Shown piece by piece: positions 48,564 to 59,688 of a stretch of 64,000 nucleotides of DNA. The DNA comes from Hormiphora californensis (Eukaryota; Ctenophora; Tentaculata; Cydippida; Pleurobrachiidae), in assembly GCA_020137815.1 (NCBI GenBank), contig CM035359.1:6790468-6854467 (forward strand), written 5' to 3'. Under the pieces are notes generated by a model. It did not search any database. It saw only the letters and a program-made list of their open reading frames with translations, and had not been told where the DNA came from. The translations under genes and the position numbers were made by a program. Within the stretch, counting starts at the first letter, position 1, and each line of letters starts with the position of its first letter.

Positions 48564-49601
48564 ATGGAAAACCGAAAGCGTGGCTACCCTGAGGATGAAG
48601 GTTCGCAGTTCCCCCGAAAAGAGTGTCGTACCGAGAAGGTCATCAAAATATTATGTCCTTATTATTGTACAGGTGCGGTGATCGGTACCAAAGGGGCTAA
48701 CATTGATCGGGTTAAATCTGAAAGTGGTACGAACATTCAAGTATCTAAAGGACAGGCGCGGTTTCCCAAAACAGATGAACGGGTGGTTGCAATTTCGGGC
48801 GATTACGAGGGACAACTTAAAGTGATATCATTTGTAAACAACTTAGTCAGAACTGAGAACCCCTCATCGCAAGCTCGAAACGTTGACCTGAACAGTGTTG
48901 AATCGAGGCGAACAGTTTGCAAGCTCGTTGTATCAGAGCAGTCTGTTGGACGGCTGATAGGAAAGGCGGGTGCCAATGTGTCTCGGCTAATCAGTGAACA
49001 CGGTGTCAATGTTAAAATATGGAAACAGGGCGATGCAGTGGAGGGATTAGTTGAGCGGATTGTTGAGATCGATGGAAAGGATGAAAATGTCGATAATTGT
49101 ATCCGTGAAGTGGTGAAGGATGTGTTTGAGGACGAACGAGGAGGTTTGGATTACAATTTGGATTATAATCAGTTCGGTTACTTTGAGGGCGGGTACGATC
49201 CCCAAAGAGGAGCTGCTGCCGCGGGAGGAGGTGGTGGAGGGTGGTACAAAGGTCGCAAACCAGGAGGTTTCAGGGGGAGGAGAGGTAGTTATCAAGGAGG
49301 CCGAGGTGGTTACCAAGGTGGTAGTTATGGTAACCAAAGTGGTAACTACGGTAACCAAAGCGGTAACTACGGCAACCAAGGGGGTACGACATATGGTTAC
49401 CAAAGCGGTAGTTATGGTAACCAAAGCGGTAACTACGGCAACCAAGGGGGTACGGCATATGGTAACCAAGGCGCCAGAAGTGGTTACCAACGGGGTGGTT
49501 ACAGCGGAGGGGCAAGTGGTTACAGCGGAGGGGCAAGTGGTTATACTGACAGCAATCAAGGTGGTTATTATAGTGGTTATAATGCTTATGGTGGACAATA
49601 G
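48564..49601 (+). CDS. Two-KH-domain, Gly-rich RNA-binding protein
   Basis: 345 residues in one coding exon. KH1 (about 24-93) has the GTKG loop inside GAVIGTKGANIDRVK. KH2 (about 110-186) has GKAG inside VGRLIGKAGANVSRL. Both GxxG loops that grip single-stranded RNA are intact. From about 210 the protein is Gly-rich, with a basic RG patch (GRKPGGFRGRRGSYQGGRGG) and then YGNQSGN repeats that end in GGYSGGASGYSGG. Fold and order resemble hnRNP K/PCBP-type proteins, but a third KH is absent. Likely a nuclear or cytoplasmic mRNA-binding protein able to phase separate. The 21-bp repeats coding GNYGNQS come from local duplication. The start at 48564 opens directly onto conserved sequence. Confidence 0.88.
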   Translation: MENRKRGYPEDEGSQFPRKECRTEKVIKILCPYYCTGAVIGTKGANIDRVKSESGTNIQVSKGQARFPKTDERVVAISGDYEGQLKVISFVNNLVRTENPSSQARNVDLNSVESRRTVCKLVVSEQSVGRLIGKAGANVSRLISEHGVNVKIWKQGDAVEGLVERIVEIDGKDENVDNCIREVVKDVFEDERGGLDYNLDYNQFGYFEGGYDPQRGAAAAGGGGGGWYKGRKPGGFRGRRGSYQGGRGGYQGGSYGNQSGNYGNQSGNYGNQGGTTYGYQSGSYGNQSGNYGNQGGTAYGNQGARSGYQRGGYSGGASGYSGGASGYTDSNQGGYYSGYNAYGGQ

Positions 49602-49942
49602 GATGAAACATTTCTTGCATGAAAGTGCAGTGGGTGAGTGTGTGAGTTAAATATTTTCTTTGCAAACTGTGGAGAGTGAGTGCGTGTTTTTTGTTTTATT
49701 GCCATTTTACTGCACAGAATATTATCATACATGTGTGATGATCTCAATTTGAAAATTTAACAATTATTTGATATAAACCAGGTGTAACGTTAGACATCAT
49801 TACAGAAGTAAATTTTGTGCTCATTTTCTCTATTACTTTATGTTATCTAACATCATTATTCAGAATGTATTGCTATTTATCTGCGTTTCATTTTGCTTTT
49901 TTGTTATCATCTCTCTTATCATGTCTCTTGTCTTTTCTCTCT

Positions 49943-49998
<56 letters not shown>

Positions 49999-50170
49999 TC
50001 TCTCTATGTCTTATTTTCCATTTCATGTCTTCTCCCCTTTTGTTTCATCGCATGACTTATTTCTATTTTCTACCTGTGTCACAGGTCCTGTGACCCCCTC
50101 CTTTACATATCCAACACACTTCTCCTATATCTAGCACTCCCTATCTCTCTAGGGATCTTGATCTTCTGAA
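49602..50170. other. KH gene 3' flank and U2AF1 promoter region
   Basis: Contains a CT microsatellite at about 49935-50005. The short spacer to U2AF1 (570 bp) must hold both the terminator of one gene and the promoter of the next. Confidence 0.5.
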
Positions 50171-52773
50171 ATGGCGGAATACCTCGCCTCCATCTTTGGA
50201 ACTGAAAAGGACCGTGTTAACTGTCCATTCTACTTTAAAATTGGAGCCTGCTGTCACGGAGATAGGTGTAGCAGGCAACACAACCGGCCGACATTTAGTC
50301 AGACTATGCTGTTGATTCATATGTACCAGAATCCTGTCCATTTCCAGAAACAAGGTGAAAAGAGATAGGGAGAGCTGAGTGAGATTGTTACATTTACTAG
50401 GGAGAGAGAAAGATTGTTATATACTATGCTAAAAGAGAGAAAAAGAAAGTTTGTTACATTTACTAAGGAGAGAGAAAGATTGTTATATTAACTAAGAGAG
50501 AGAGTTGCTAACACCGATGTACTATCCTCTCCGATGGTTCAGGTGTTGCCTTCACGGAGGAGCAGATTCAGAAACACTTTGATGAATTCTTTGCTGATAT
50601 TTACCTGGAATTAGAAGAGAAGGTAGGAACTCTAGACCGGGAGGAGGGGGGCATGTCTCATTTTCATGTTTTTGAATTTATATTCCACTTTGGAACTACC
50701 TGGATCACCTTTCCAATACATGTTTCGTTAGTTACCCTGCCATTTTACACTGCCCCAATTTCTCTCGGACATGGGTCTGTGGTTATTCTAACAATGTAAT
50801 GTACAAGGATAGGGTTGGACCTTCTAGCAATCCCTCCTCATAGCCCTGCTCCACCCTCTCTCATCGCACCCCCAAATAATGAAAATATTGTAAAGGATGG
50901 TAATAGAATAGACCCTTGCCCCATTTAACGCTTCCTATCCCCTCAGTACGGCCCCATTGAGGAGCTTAACATATGTGAGAACTTGGGTGACCATCTTATT
51001 GGAAATGTTTACTGCAAGGTACGTGTGAAACATTGAAAATCTCATTGTTTGTTGCAGGTCCAACAAGATGGATAACACTTTATTTTAAGGAAATAAAAGC
51101 CCAGATCTCCCAAACCTTCCAAATCTCCCAAACCTCGCCCCTTTTCTCTTTTCAAAGCCCAACTATTCTACGACTCCCTCCCTGATCCTTATTACCTCTT
51201 TTTACCCCGACCCACCCTCCCTCTTTTTACCCCGACCCACCCTCCCTCTTTTTACCCCGACCCACCCTCCCTCTTTCTACCCCGACCCTCCCTCTTTTTA
51301 CCCCGATCCACCATCCCTCTTTTTACCCCCGACCCACCCTCCATCTTTTTACCCCCGACCCACCCTCCCTCTTTTACCCCCGACCCACCCTCCCTCTTTT
51401 TACCCCCGCCCCACCCAGCACCCTCCCTCTTTTTACCCCGATCCACCCTCCCTCTTTCTACCCCGACCCTCCCTCCCTCTTCTTACCCCCGACCCTCCAT
51501 CTTTCTACCCCGACCATCCCTCCCTCTTTTTACCCCGACCGACCCTCCCTCTTTCTACCCCCGACCCTCCCTCTTTTTACCCCGACCCTCCCTCTTTTTA
51601 CCCCGACCCACCCTCCCCCTTTTTACCCCCGACCCTCCCTCCCTCTTTCTACCCCAACCCTCCCTCATTTTACCCCCGACCCACCCTCTTTTTACCCCCG
51701 ACCCACCCTCCCTCTTTTTACCCCCGACCCACCCACCATCTTTCTACCCCCGACCCTCCCTCCCTCTTTTTACCCCCGACCCACCCTCCCTCTTTTTACC
51801 CCCGACCCACCCTTCCTCTTTTTACCCCCGACCCTCGCTCTTTCTACCCCGGCCCACCCTCTTTTTACCCCCGACCCTCCCTCTTTTTACCCCCGACCCT
51901 CGCTCTTTTTACCCCACCCTCCCTCTTTTTACCCCCGCCCCACCCAGCACCCTCCCTCTTTTTACCCCGATCCACCCTCCCTCTTTTTACCCCCGACCCA
52001 CCCTCCCTCTTTTTACCCCCGACCCACCCTCCCTCTTTTTACCCCACCCTCATTAGAGCACGCTATCGTCACAGGCCTGTTTGTTTCATATAGTTCCGAA
52101 GGGAAGAAGATTGCGGCAAGGCATGTGAGGCTCTCAACAACCGATGGTACAACGGATCCCCCATTTATGCTGAGTTATCTCCCGTTACCGACTTCAGGTA
52201 AGTGCATGAATAGATAATCTATTATTAATTGTAGATTGTCTGGTATATTCCGAGACGTGATTTGTTTAGTTTGTATAAATTGGCGGGTCCCTTGTATCGC
52301 GAGTTTGTGTCCCACTTTTGGAGCAGCTTTGTTCGTGCGCGCGAGTATCGTGCTGTGAAGAAATGCTACACATTGTCAGCATTTGTTTCCGCCGCGCACT
52401 CCCACAGTGAACCTGGCTGTGTCACCCCCCCTCCTCTGTTCGATTCATTCTAGTATTGTTTATTTCAGGGAGGCGAGTTGCAGGCAGCACGAGTTAGCGT
52501 GAGTAGTTAATTCCTTATTCCACAACTTTTGCATCCCCCATTCCCATCTTGCCAGACTGCCTTTCGCGAGCCCCATCCCTCATATTTAATAAATATTTAA
52601 TAAATTTTGCCTTTTTTCGGCCCCGGTTCACCCAAATAAATCAGCGTCTCGATAACTTCTAATTGATATCTGTTCCAACAGGGAATGTTCACGAGGTGGT
52701 TTCTGTAACTTTATGCACATCAAAAACATATCTCGTGACATGCAGAAAACACTCGGGTAAATCTATCTTTCTT

Positions 52774-52831
<58 letters not shown>

Positions 52832-53069
52832 TCTCTCTATCTCCCTCCCCTTTTCTGACATCCATTTCCCCAGGGTACGTGAGATAAAGCACTTCACCGA
52901 CTGGAATAAGGGCGGTGGTGGTGGTGGCGGTGGTGGCCGCGGTGGATTCCGAGGGGGTCGAGGTGGTGGATGGAGTAGCCGAGGAGGAGGTGGTGGTGGT
53001 GGAGGACGGGATTACGGGGACCGAGATAGGAGGGACCATCACGGAGGAGGAGGGCACAGGCGACATTAG
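50171..53069 (+). CDS. U2AF1: U2AF small subunit (U2AF35), 7 exons
   Basis: Exons 50171-50354, 50543-50622, 50947-51018, 52094-52197, 52469-52498, 52682-52756 and 52874-53069 total 741 nt (246 residues) with consistent phases. The start [14 protein letters not shown] matches animal U2AF1 almost exactly. Zinc finger 1 has C18, C27, C33 and H37, with Ser34 conserved. The central UHM follows ([42 protein letters not shown]). Finger 2 is [19 protein letters not shown], then [12 protein letters not shown]2AF1 reads the AG at 3' splice sites as a heterodimer with U2AF2. The tail is Gly-rich with RG and Asp-Arg runs and no true RS repeats, unlike human. Exon 5 is only 30 nt. Intron 3 contains an 860-bp pyrimidine-rich array. 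Confidence 0.96.
51175..52052 (+). repeat. Pyrimidine-rich minisatellite in U2AF1 intron 3
   Basis: About 35 degenerate units of CCCTCCCTCTTTTTACCCCC plus GACCCA, 20-28 bp each. The sense strand is over 85 percent pyrimidine. It ends about 40 bp before the 3' splice site of exon 4. Confidence 0.95.
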
Positions 53070-53419
53070 GAGGATGAAAGGGACGGGAGGGGGGGGGTCA
53101 CTATTATACTGGATATATTCGGGTGTGAGGGCTGGTGAAAATGAAATCTAAGGCCGTAAAAGGGACATTATTTTAAAGGGAGAAGTGGAGAGAGGAGAAA
53201 ACAGTGTTTGTATGACCACAAAGAAGAAAAAGAGTATATTGTCTTTATTTACATGTATTTTAACCCTGATCTGAGGCTGTGTTTTTAATTCCCCTCCTGT
53301 CTAGAGCTCTATAACAACACCCCTCCCCACGTTGTATTATCACTGACCCCCTACCTTTCCTGAGCCACTACCTTTCCTGAGTCCCTTTTCACTACCAATT
53401 ACTCTCTCTCTCTAGCATC

Positions 53420-53995
53420 ATGGATCCATTAGGGGATGTACCACTGAAAGATATCAACAAGTGGGCAGCCAAGAACCTCACCCCTCAGAGGATATCAGAA
53501 CAAGCAGGGAAATGGTACAAAGTCTATGATCAGGTAATAAGAAATGGGCCTGGAAAATATCTGTGTATATGAGCAGGGGGAGGGCACCGCTTTTTTGTTA
53601 CAGTGGTGCTCCGTCATATGCCCAAAGCGTTATCCATGATGATGACGTCCAAGACCCACCTGCTGCTTTTTTGCTTGTTTTGGACGTCACGGACATCGCT
53701 TTGGGTGACGCTGTGAGAGCGGCCAGCATGAAGGAGCACCATGCCACTGCCCCCCCCCCCCCTCACCACTGTTACTCCTTCTCCTCGGGTCTTTTTGGAT
53801 CCCCTTGAATGTTAATTTTAAGTCTTTCTTAGGTTTTAAATCCCAAAAAAACTTACTAACCATTCCATCCCTCCACAGAAGTACCTGACGAACAAAAGCA
53901 CTGTCCGGCCAATCCTACATTTGACGGCCCTACTTGTCGGTACTGGCTTCCTCATGCACTACAAGCACCAGACGCCCTGGAGGGAACACCACTAA
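53420..53995 (+). CDS. Mitochondrial ATP synthase subunit f-like protein, 2 exons
   Basis: Exons 53420-53533 and 53879-53995 (231 nt, 76 residues). The N-terminus PLKDINKWAAKNLTPQRI is amphipathic, WYKVYDQKYL follows, then one hydrophobic segment (PILHLTALLVGTGFLMHY) and the basic end YKHQTPWREHH. Size, single helix and the YKH...H ending resemble subunit f of the F1Fo ATP synthase membrane sector (human about 94 residues). Assignment is by pattern only. CTCTAG four bases before the ATG could be a leader 3' splice site. It starts about 350 bp after the U2AF1 stop. Confidence 0.7.
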
Positions 53996-56271
53996 ATTAG
54001 AGAGGAGCATCACTAACATTATGGAGAAGAGCATCACTAACATTCTGAAACATCATGAGTACATAAAAGGGACATTTTGAACATTTAGGACTCCAAGTTC
54101 AAATTAGAGGTGTTATTGGAGAGTAGTTATTTTGTTGTTTGAATGTGGATGTTTTGGTCGTTGGATCGGAGAGAGATAATTAACTTATTTAGTCTCAAGT
54201 GTTTTTTTTGTAAATTCTGATTTTCTTTTTCACGACATATAAACATACCGTCTACATCTCTTCGTTCATTGAGTTATTTTGCACTAAAAAAGTGTGACTT
54301 ACTTAAACAGTTTCAGCGCAAACGGTTGAGCCGCTCCGCTGCTCAAAACCACTTCTGTGATTCGGGATTATTTTTATGAAGGGCGCGAAATTATCATTGT
54401 AGCGCTGCAAATGATGCGAGCACACGCGCGCAATCAATTTCGAAGTTTTTTTAGTTCGTGAAAGTTGTCGTTTTTTCATAGCCAGCGTTTTAATTGAAAA
54501 GCGCTGCCTTATCCCGCGTTATCAAGCGTTTTAAAATCTCGTTGACAAACGGTTTTCTAGGGTTAGGGCTAAAGTAGGGTTTGGGTTTGGCTTAGGCCTT
54601 GACATTTCCTAATAGATAAACTTTGAATTAGCCAAAACGGTTGAGTAGTTTAGCGGTTAGAGCCATTTTAGTGAATCAACTTTTTTGGAAGCGTGCACCT
54701 GTGGCCACCAAACACGGGACACCCAGATCGTAACGGCGCCCATTTTTCCCTGCTTGCCCCCGATTTGATCTTTTACCACGCACGTGCTAAAAGATCAAAT
54801 AGCAGGGTCTAGGAATCAGTACCATAGGCCCCATGGCATGGGGGTTAAAGGGATGCACCAGGGTCCAGACTCCAGGTTACAATTGACTTTTTCCTATTTT
54901 TAGTTTCACGCTCAATTCTAAAGAGGTGGGGCAGCAATTAACAACTGTGAAAATGCGAGATCTCTACCGCGCTCATGGGTGGCTCCGGCCTACGTCCCGG
55001 GTGTCCGGGGGCGCAACCCCGGCGGGGTGTAGGGGGCAGAGTCCCCGCGAGCAGGGGCCAGGGGCTGCAAGCCCCGGTGAGAATCAAGGAGGCGAGGACC
55101 GATGCCCCTTAAAAATTTTGGGGTTTTTAGGACAATTTTGGCAATTTGAGCCCTAAAACATATTTATCAAACTGTTTCATCCGACTGATCGAGTATTTTC
55201 TATGTTTAACATGTAAAAAATTGATAAATAAGAAAGCATGGGAAAAAACCCGTATCGGAAAAGATTAAGTTTTGGCGAAGCAATTTTGAATTGAAGTCTA
55301 GGACACCCTGGCCTCTGAAAAAATCTTTCCCAGAGCTACACGCGATATCTGCTCGTTTAGACACAAGTTAGCCGAGCTAGGGTGCACTGGATAGCGCAGC
55401 TACCCTATTCAAAACTTTCCAACGTTAGTTACATCACACATGTAAACATCACACATGGTTTTTAGGGTCCAACTTTGATGGGCTGTAGCAAAAATATGAA
55501 TTCGAGTTAAGGGCTAAAATTGCATATTTGAGGTCGGCTTGGCCTTACAACCCCATATGGAGAGCTAAGAGGGCACTCGACAAAAATTTCGCCGAGGTGT
55601 ACTCTTAACATGGTTTAATAAATTTGGGACATACTACATACTACACAGTTTTTTTGGTGAGCGATGCTCACTAAGCATGATATCTCATATTAACCATTTG
55701 ACTCGTTTCCCTTTGTTGTGTATCTCATATCTGTCGATTTAAACACCAGGACCAAGAACTGAATCATGTTGTCAACCAATTTAATCATAGAATCGCACGT
55801 TTTATTCGAAAGCCACACGGGATCAGGCAGTCTGAAGAAGTCAAAATAATCATGTCCTGAACTGTTACGACGTTCCGTCATCATTCTGAGTCTAATAAAG
55901 CTCTAATTGTTCAATAGTACTCAAGACAACATTTCACGAGTAAGCATTACCGGGGGCGATATCTTATAGAACCTAGTTTTCTCTAGCTTCACCTACTTGG
56001 TGAGCAGGTGAGTTGGCATGCCAACAACTTCACCATCATTACCGACCAATCGGTGTAACAGCCAGGAGTGAGAGACACGGCAATTGCTAAGTAAAGAAAG
56101 AGAGTTTAAAAAAGAAAGAATGTGTAAGCGTGTTCTGGCTACGTATTCAGCGTATTATCTCTTGAGTCAAAAAACACTTGTGTATTGAGTTGTTGAGAAC
56201 TCAACAAGTCTTGAGTTAATAAATCTGCTTACTCTCGCTTGTTTGCTCATAACCGTTTGCTTGTACACACC
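53996..56271. other. Intergenic, no intact gene
   Basis: Holds the hairpin repeat at 54764-54803, a GC-rich block of GGGGGC/GCCCCG short palindromes (about 54990-55085) and AT-rich DNA. A minus-strand frame at 55690-55884 has no supporting exons. Confidence 0.45.
54764..54803. repeat. Hairpin repeat related to 11063-11098
   Basis: Arms ATTTGATCTTTTACCAC and GTGCTAAAAGATCAAAT (one mismatch) around loop GCAC. Tip and flanks are shared with the copy in the LDLa-GPCR intron 4. Confidence 0.75.
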
Positions 56272-57892
56272 ATGCAGCTTTTAGTGTTTACAATTGTTTC
56301 TTTCTATCTACCTGGGACAGTTTATGCTACATACTGCCAAAGATCGGAGTAAGTTTCAAACCATACCCTGTAAATCTCGAGTAAAGGCCGCTTTCCAATC
56401 CGAGTACATCATACAAGAGATATAGATAATATGCCTTGCCTTATTTGAACAAAATTGAAAACAAGACCCTCATGTATATATTCCCTCGTTCCTCTACCTC
56501 CCTTCTTCAGTGGCCCATACGAGTACTGTGGGACAGGTTTGCGGTGTTGCCCTGGATCTGGCTGTGCTGCTGTCTCCAGTTCGTGTTGCTACCAGACATT
56601 ATCAAGATACAGTAGTGGATATTGTACTAGTGGGTCTACATGTTGCACTGACGCCACTACTACACTGTAAGTTGTATATATCTCATAATGTCTTTGCTTA
56701 TAAAGTAAACGATTATTAAATCTTGTATTACTTTGTATACCTATCTCATAATATTATATGTTTCTGATTTGCATGAGCTGCAGACCCCCAATGAACACCT
56801 GTTATAACCCCAGGTGCTGCAAGGATTTATCAGAGAAGTGCTGTGAAGACGAGTATGGTAACGCCTGCATGTTGTCCCCTTGCAGAAGGTAACTTCCATT
56901 TATAATACTGGAGACCCTAGCTCTCATCTTCTTTTTCAACAGTGCAATTGCTATTTAAACAACTAAAATTTCAGAGATCATGGATACAACGACGAATGAC
57001 ATTATTTTCGCTGTGCTGGTGATCATATTCGTATTGCTCACTGCTGCGATTGCCATCGGTCTACATTTTCGACAGAGAAGGGCAACCAATAATGGTGGAG
57101 AAATTTCACCCGGCTTTTACAATACGAAACTTTAGTAAGTTAGAAAGTAATAGAACAATTTATCAACAACTGGACACTCACTTTTTGTAACTTACACGTG
57201 GAATTGGTAACGAAATTACCTCTCTACATATAGGGCATAGTAAGGCAATGTAGAGGTAATTGCGTTACCAACACGTGGAAATGGTAGCCTCCGTTACCAT
57301 GGTTATATATAGATTATGTACTGATGAAGTCACATAGTGTTATAACATCACCTTTTCAACCCTTTCAGGAGCACGGGAGTTCTCGGAAGACTCAGCGACC
57401 CTTCCGCCCTACAAAATTCCGACCCCACCACCGCGTTATGAAGATATCATGAGGAAAGTTGAGGAGATAGAGAGGGCGTGTGATGGTGATGACGCGGGAC
57501 CGAGCGGTGCTTCAACCACTCTACCGGTTATTGAGGAGCAACGTGAGGAGGGACGGAATCAGATGGTTGCTAGAGGGCAGGAGGACATGGTTGCTAGGGA
57601 GGAACAAAGAGTTGCTAGGGAGCAACAAGAGGAACAAAGAGTTACTAGGGAGGAACAAGAGGAAACAGAAACACATCGAAAACATGGGTTAGGGACAGTT
57701 GCTAAGCAACAATATAATCAGGATGATGTTGCTGGCTCCGGAAGCCAAGAAGAAGAAGAAGGGGTTGCCCACCAAACCGAAGAGGGATCATTTGAGGATG
57801 AAGTGAATAACAGTGAAGGTGAGGAGGAATTAGGACATGTTTCTGCGGTGAGAGAAACTCGCTTATCTGCATCTACTACTGTAACCGTGTAA
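56272..57892 (+). CDS. Shisa/STMC6-like Cys-rich single-pass protein with PPxY
   Basis: Exons 56272-56348, 56511-56666, 56784-56857 and 56975-57134 are phase-consistent. A signal peptide (MQLLVFTIVSFYLPGTVYA) is followed by a Cys-rich ectodomain with CC pairs (CGTGLRCCPGSGC, SSSCC, CYNPRCCKDLSEKCCED), one TM helix (IIFAVLVIIFVLLTAAIAIGL) and a basic RQRR stop-transfer. The last exon (57369-57892) supplies LPPYKIPTPPPRYEDI, a PPxY motif for WW-domain ligases, then an acidic EEQ-rich tail. The layout is that of the Shisa/VOPP1/CYYR1 superfamily of trafficking adaptors. Exon 4 ending at GTAAGT (57135) would create TAG at the junction. A weaker donor after AATAATG at about 57094 keeps the frame into exon 5, so the model is uncertain there. 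Confidence 0.65.
57204..57271. mobile_element. 68-bp TTGG-family MITE, 9-bp TSD
   Basis: Ends TTGGTAACGAAATTACCTCT and AGAGGTAATTGCGTTACCAA. Perfect 9-bp direct repeats CACGTGGAA lie at 57195-57203 and 57272-57280. It sits in the last intron of the Shisa-like gene. Confidence 0.9.
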
Positions 57893-58247
57893 CATATATG
57901 CGACCTGATAGATGATACGTATTGATACATGATCTAAGCAGGAACCGACCGAAACAAGTAAACAACCAATCAGAACTCGTTATTTAGGTCACGTGACTGG
58001 TTATCAGCCAATCAGGGACCAGTATTTCCTGATTCGGTCGGTTGCTGGATCTAAGTAACTTGATCCTCAATTAATATGGTGATCAGGATGACACTTTTTA
58101 ACTATATTTTCATCGTGCCTTGTAACAAATGTATAAATTCATTTTAACAAATACGAAATAATAACGGTGGTTTATTGGTCTATGCAATTGATCGGGGTCC
58201 GACTGCAGTAATAGTAAACAATTTTTACTATTACAATAATTATACTA
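57893..58247. other. No gene; extra pogo-type end
   Basis: GATCGGGGTCCGACTGCAGT at about 58190-58209 is a lone copy of the pogo-type terminal sequence. AT-rich palindromic DNA (ATAGTAAACAATTTTTACTAT) links it to the element that follows. Confidence 0.5.
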
Positions 58248-59688
58248 CAGTCGGACCCCGATTTACCGGACCCCGATTTACCGGAACCCCGATTTACCGG
58301 GAGGATTTCTTTCCCCCGATTTTTTTTGGAAAATTTTTGAAGTTTTGCCGGTTGGTAAACTTGCATTTGCAATTCGCTAGGTCTAATGGGGATCACGTAT
58401 CGGTTCGTTTCGAACCGTCTAATTAGCGGCAGGACACGTGATAAGATGCACCGATTCGAAACACGATTCGAACGTGGCTGGTATACCTTAGAAAAATTTC
58501 ATAACTTTTTTTGCAAAATTTTACAGAATCATTGTCAATGCTTCGATCGATGCTCCCCGTAAATTTTCAGAGAAAAAGTTATTTTGAAATGTTGAATGTT
58601 GATACTTCCTCACCCCGCTTAGGGTGCCCAGATTCGGCATGGTATCACGTATCGGTTCGTTTCGAACCGTCTAATTAGCGGCAGGGCACGTGATAAGATG
58701 CACCGATTCGAAACACGATTCGAACGTGGCTGGTATACCTTAAAGGTTGACAAGATACCTAAAACTTTTCGTATATCGTCTTATTTTGATTTATCATTAA
58801 TTTTCAGCATTTTTTCAGAATTTTTTGTCGGCTAGAAATATGTGCAAAATAGGGGGTCTACTGACAAATGAGTGTGCCTTTTTAAAAATTGATACTGGAA
58901 TATCTCCGGTTCCTGATGAGATACAGAAACCGTTTTGGTAGCGTTAGAAAGGTCTTATTGAGACCAATCCAACGCAACCAAGATCAAGTAGCTATCTTTT
59001 GAGGAACCGGAAACGTGAATTTCAATTTGCGAGACGCAGTGAGTGTGCCCAGTAAAACCAGTGCTGACAATATCGGTAGACCCCCTATTTCGAATTTTTT
59101 TCTAGCCGACAAAAAATTCTGAAAAAATGCTGAAAATTAATGATAAATCAAAATAAGACGATATACGAAAAGTTTTAGGTATCTTGTCAACCTTTAAAAA
59201 CATTTCATAACTTTTTTTTTGCAAAATTTTACAGAATCATTGGCAATGCTTTGATCGATGCTCCCCGTAAATTTTCTGAGAAAAAGTTATTTTGAAACTT
59301 TGATACTTCCTCACCCCGCTTCAGGTGCCCAGATTCGGCATGGTATCACGTATCGGTTCGTTTCGAACCGTCTAATTAGCGGCAGGACATGCGATAAGAT
59401 GCACCGATTCGAAACACGATTTGGACTCGGTCGGGGTGGTTTACCTTAGAAAAAGTTTTTACAATTTTTTTTGAATTTTTTAAATTTAATTCTATTTCTA
59501 ATGACAGAAGCAATGATCATATTGTCATCAATAAATGTATACTATACAGTTAGAGGTGTCTTGGTATAGAATTTTGGACAAAAGTTGGATTTATGGGTCA
59601 AATATGCTCTACCCCGATATACCGGGCACCCCGATTTACCGGGCAAAATGGCTTCCCCCGAGGATCCCGGTAAATCGGGGTCCGACTG
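58248..59688. mobile_element. 1.44-kb pogo/Tigger-type element, nested
   Basis: Ends CAGTCGGACCCCGATTTACC and GGTAAATCGGGGTCCGACTG, with TA on both sides (58246-58247 and 59689-59690). Internally a block containing ATCACGTATCGGTTCGTTTC and CACCGATTCGAAACACGATT occurs three times (about 58395, 58645, 59345). One spacer is interrupted by an inner palindromic element. No transposase frame is visible. Confidence 0.85.
58742..59195. mobile_element. Inner palindromic element inserted in the pogo-type element
   Basis: Arms starting AAAGGTTGACAAGATACC and ending GGTATCTTGTCAACCTTT, with about 120 bp of inverted identity including TCGGCTAGAAATATG/TTTCTAGCCGA. The equivalent spacer without this insert exists at about 58484, so it is an insertion. 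The site is TTA/TTAA-like. Confidence 0.75.

Noticed and set aside
55690-55884. Minus-strand frame with DFFRLPDP, recalling the C2 domain of Smurf/NEDD4 ligases
   Set aside because: Only eight residues match, the rest does not follow the C2 pattern, and no partner exons were found.
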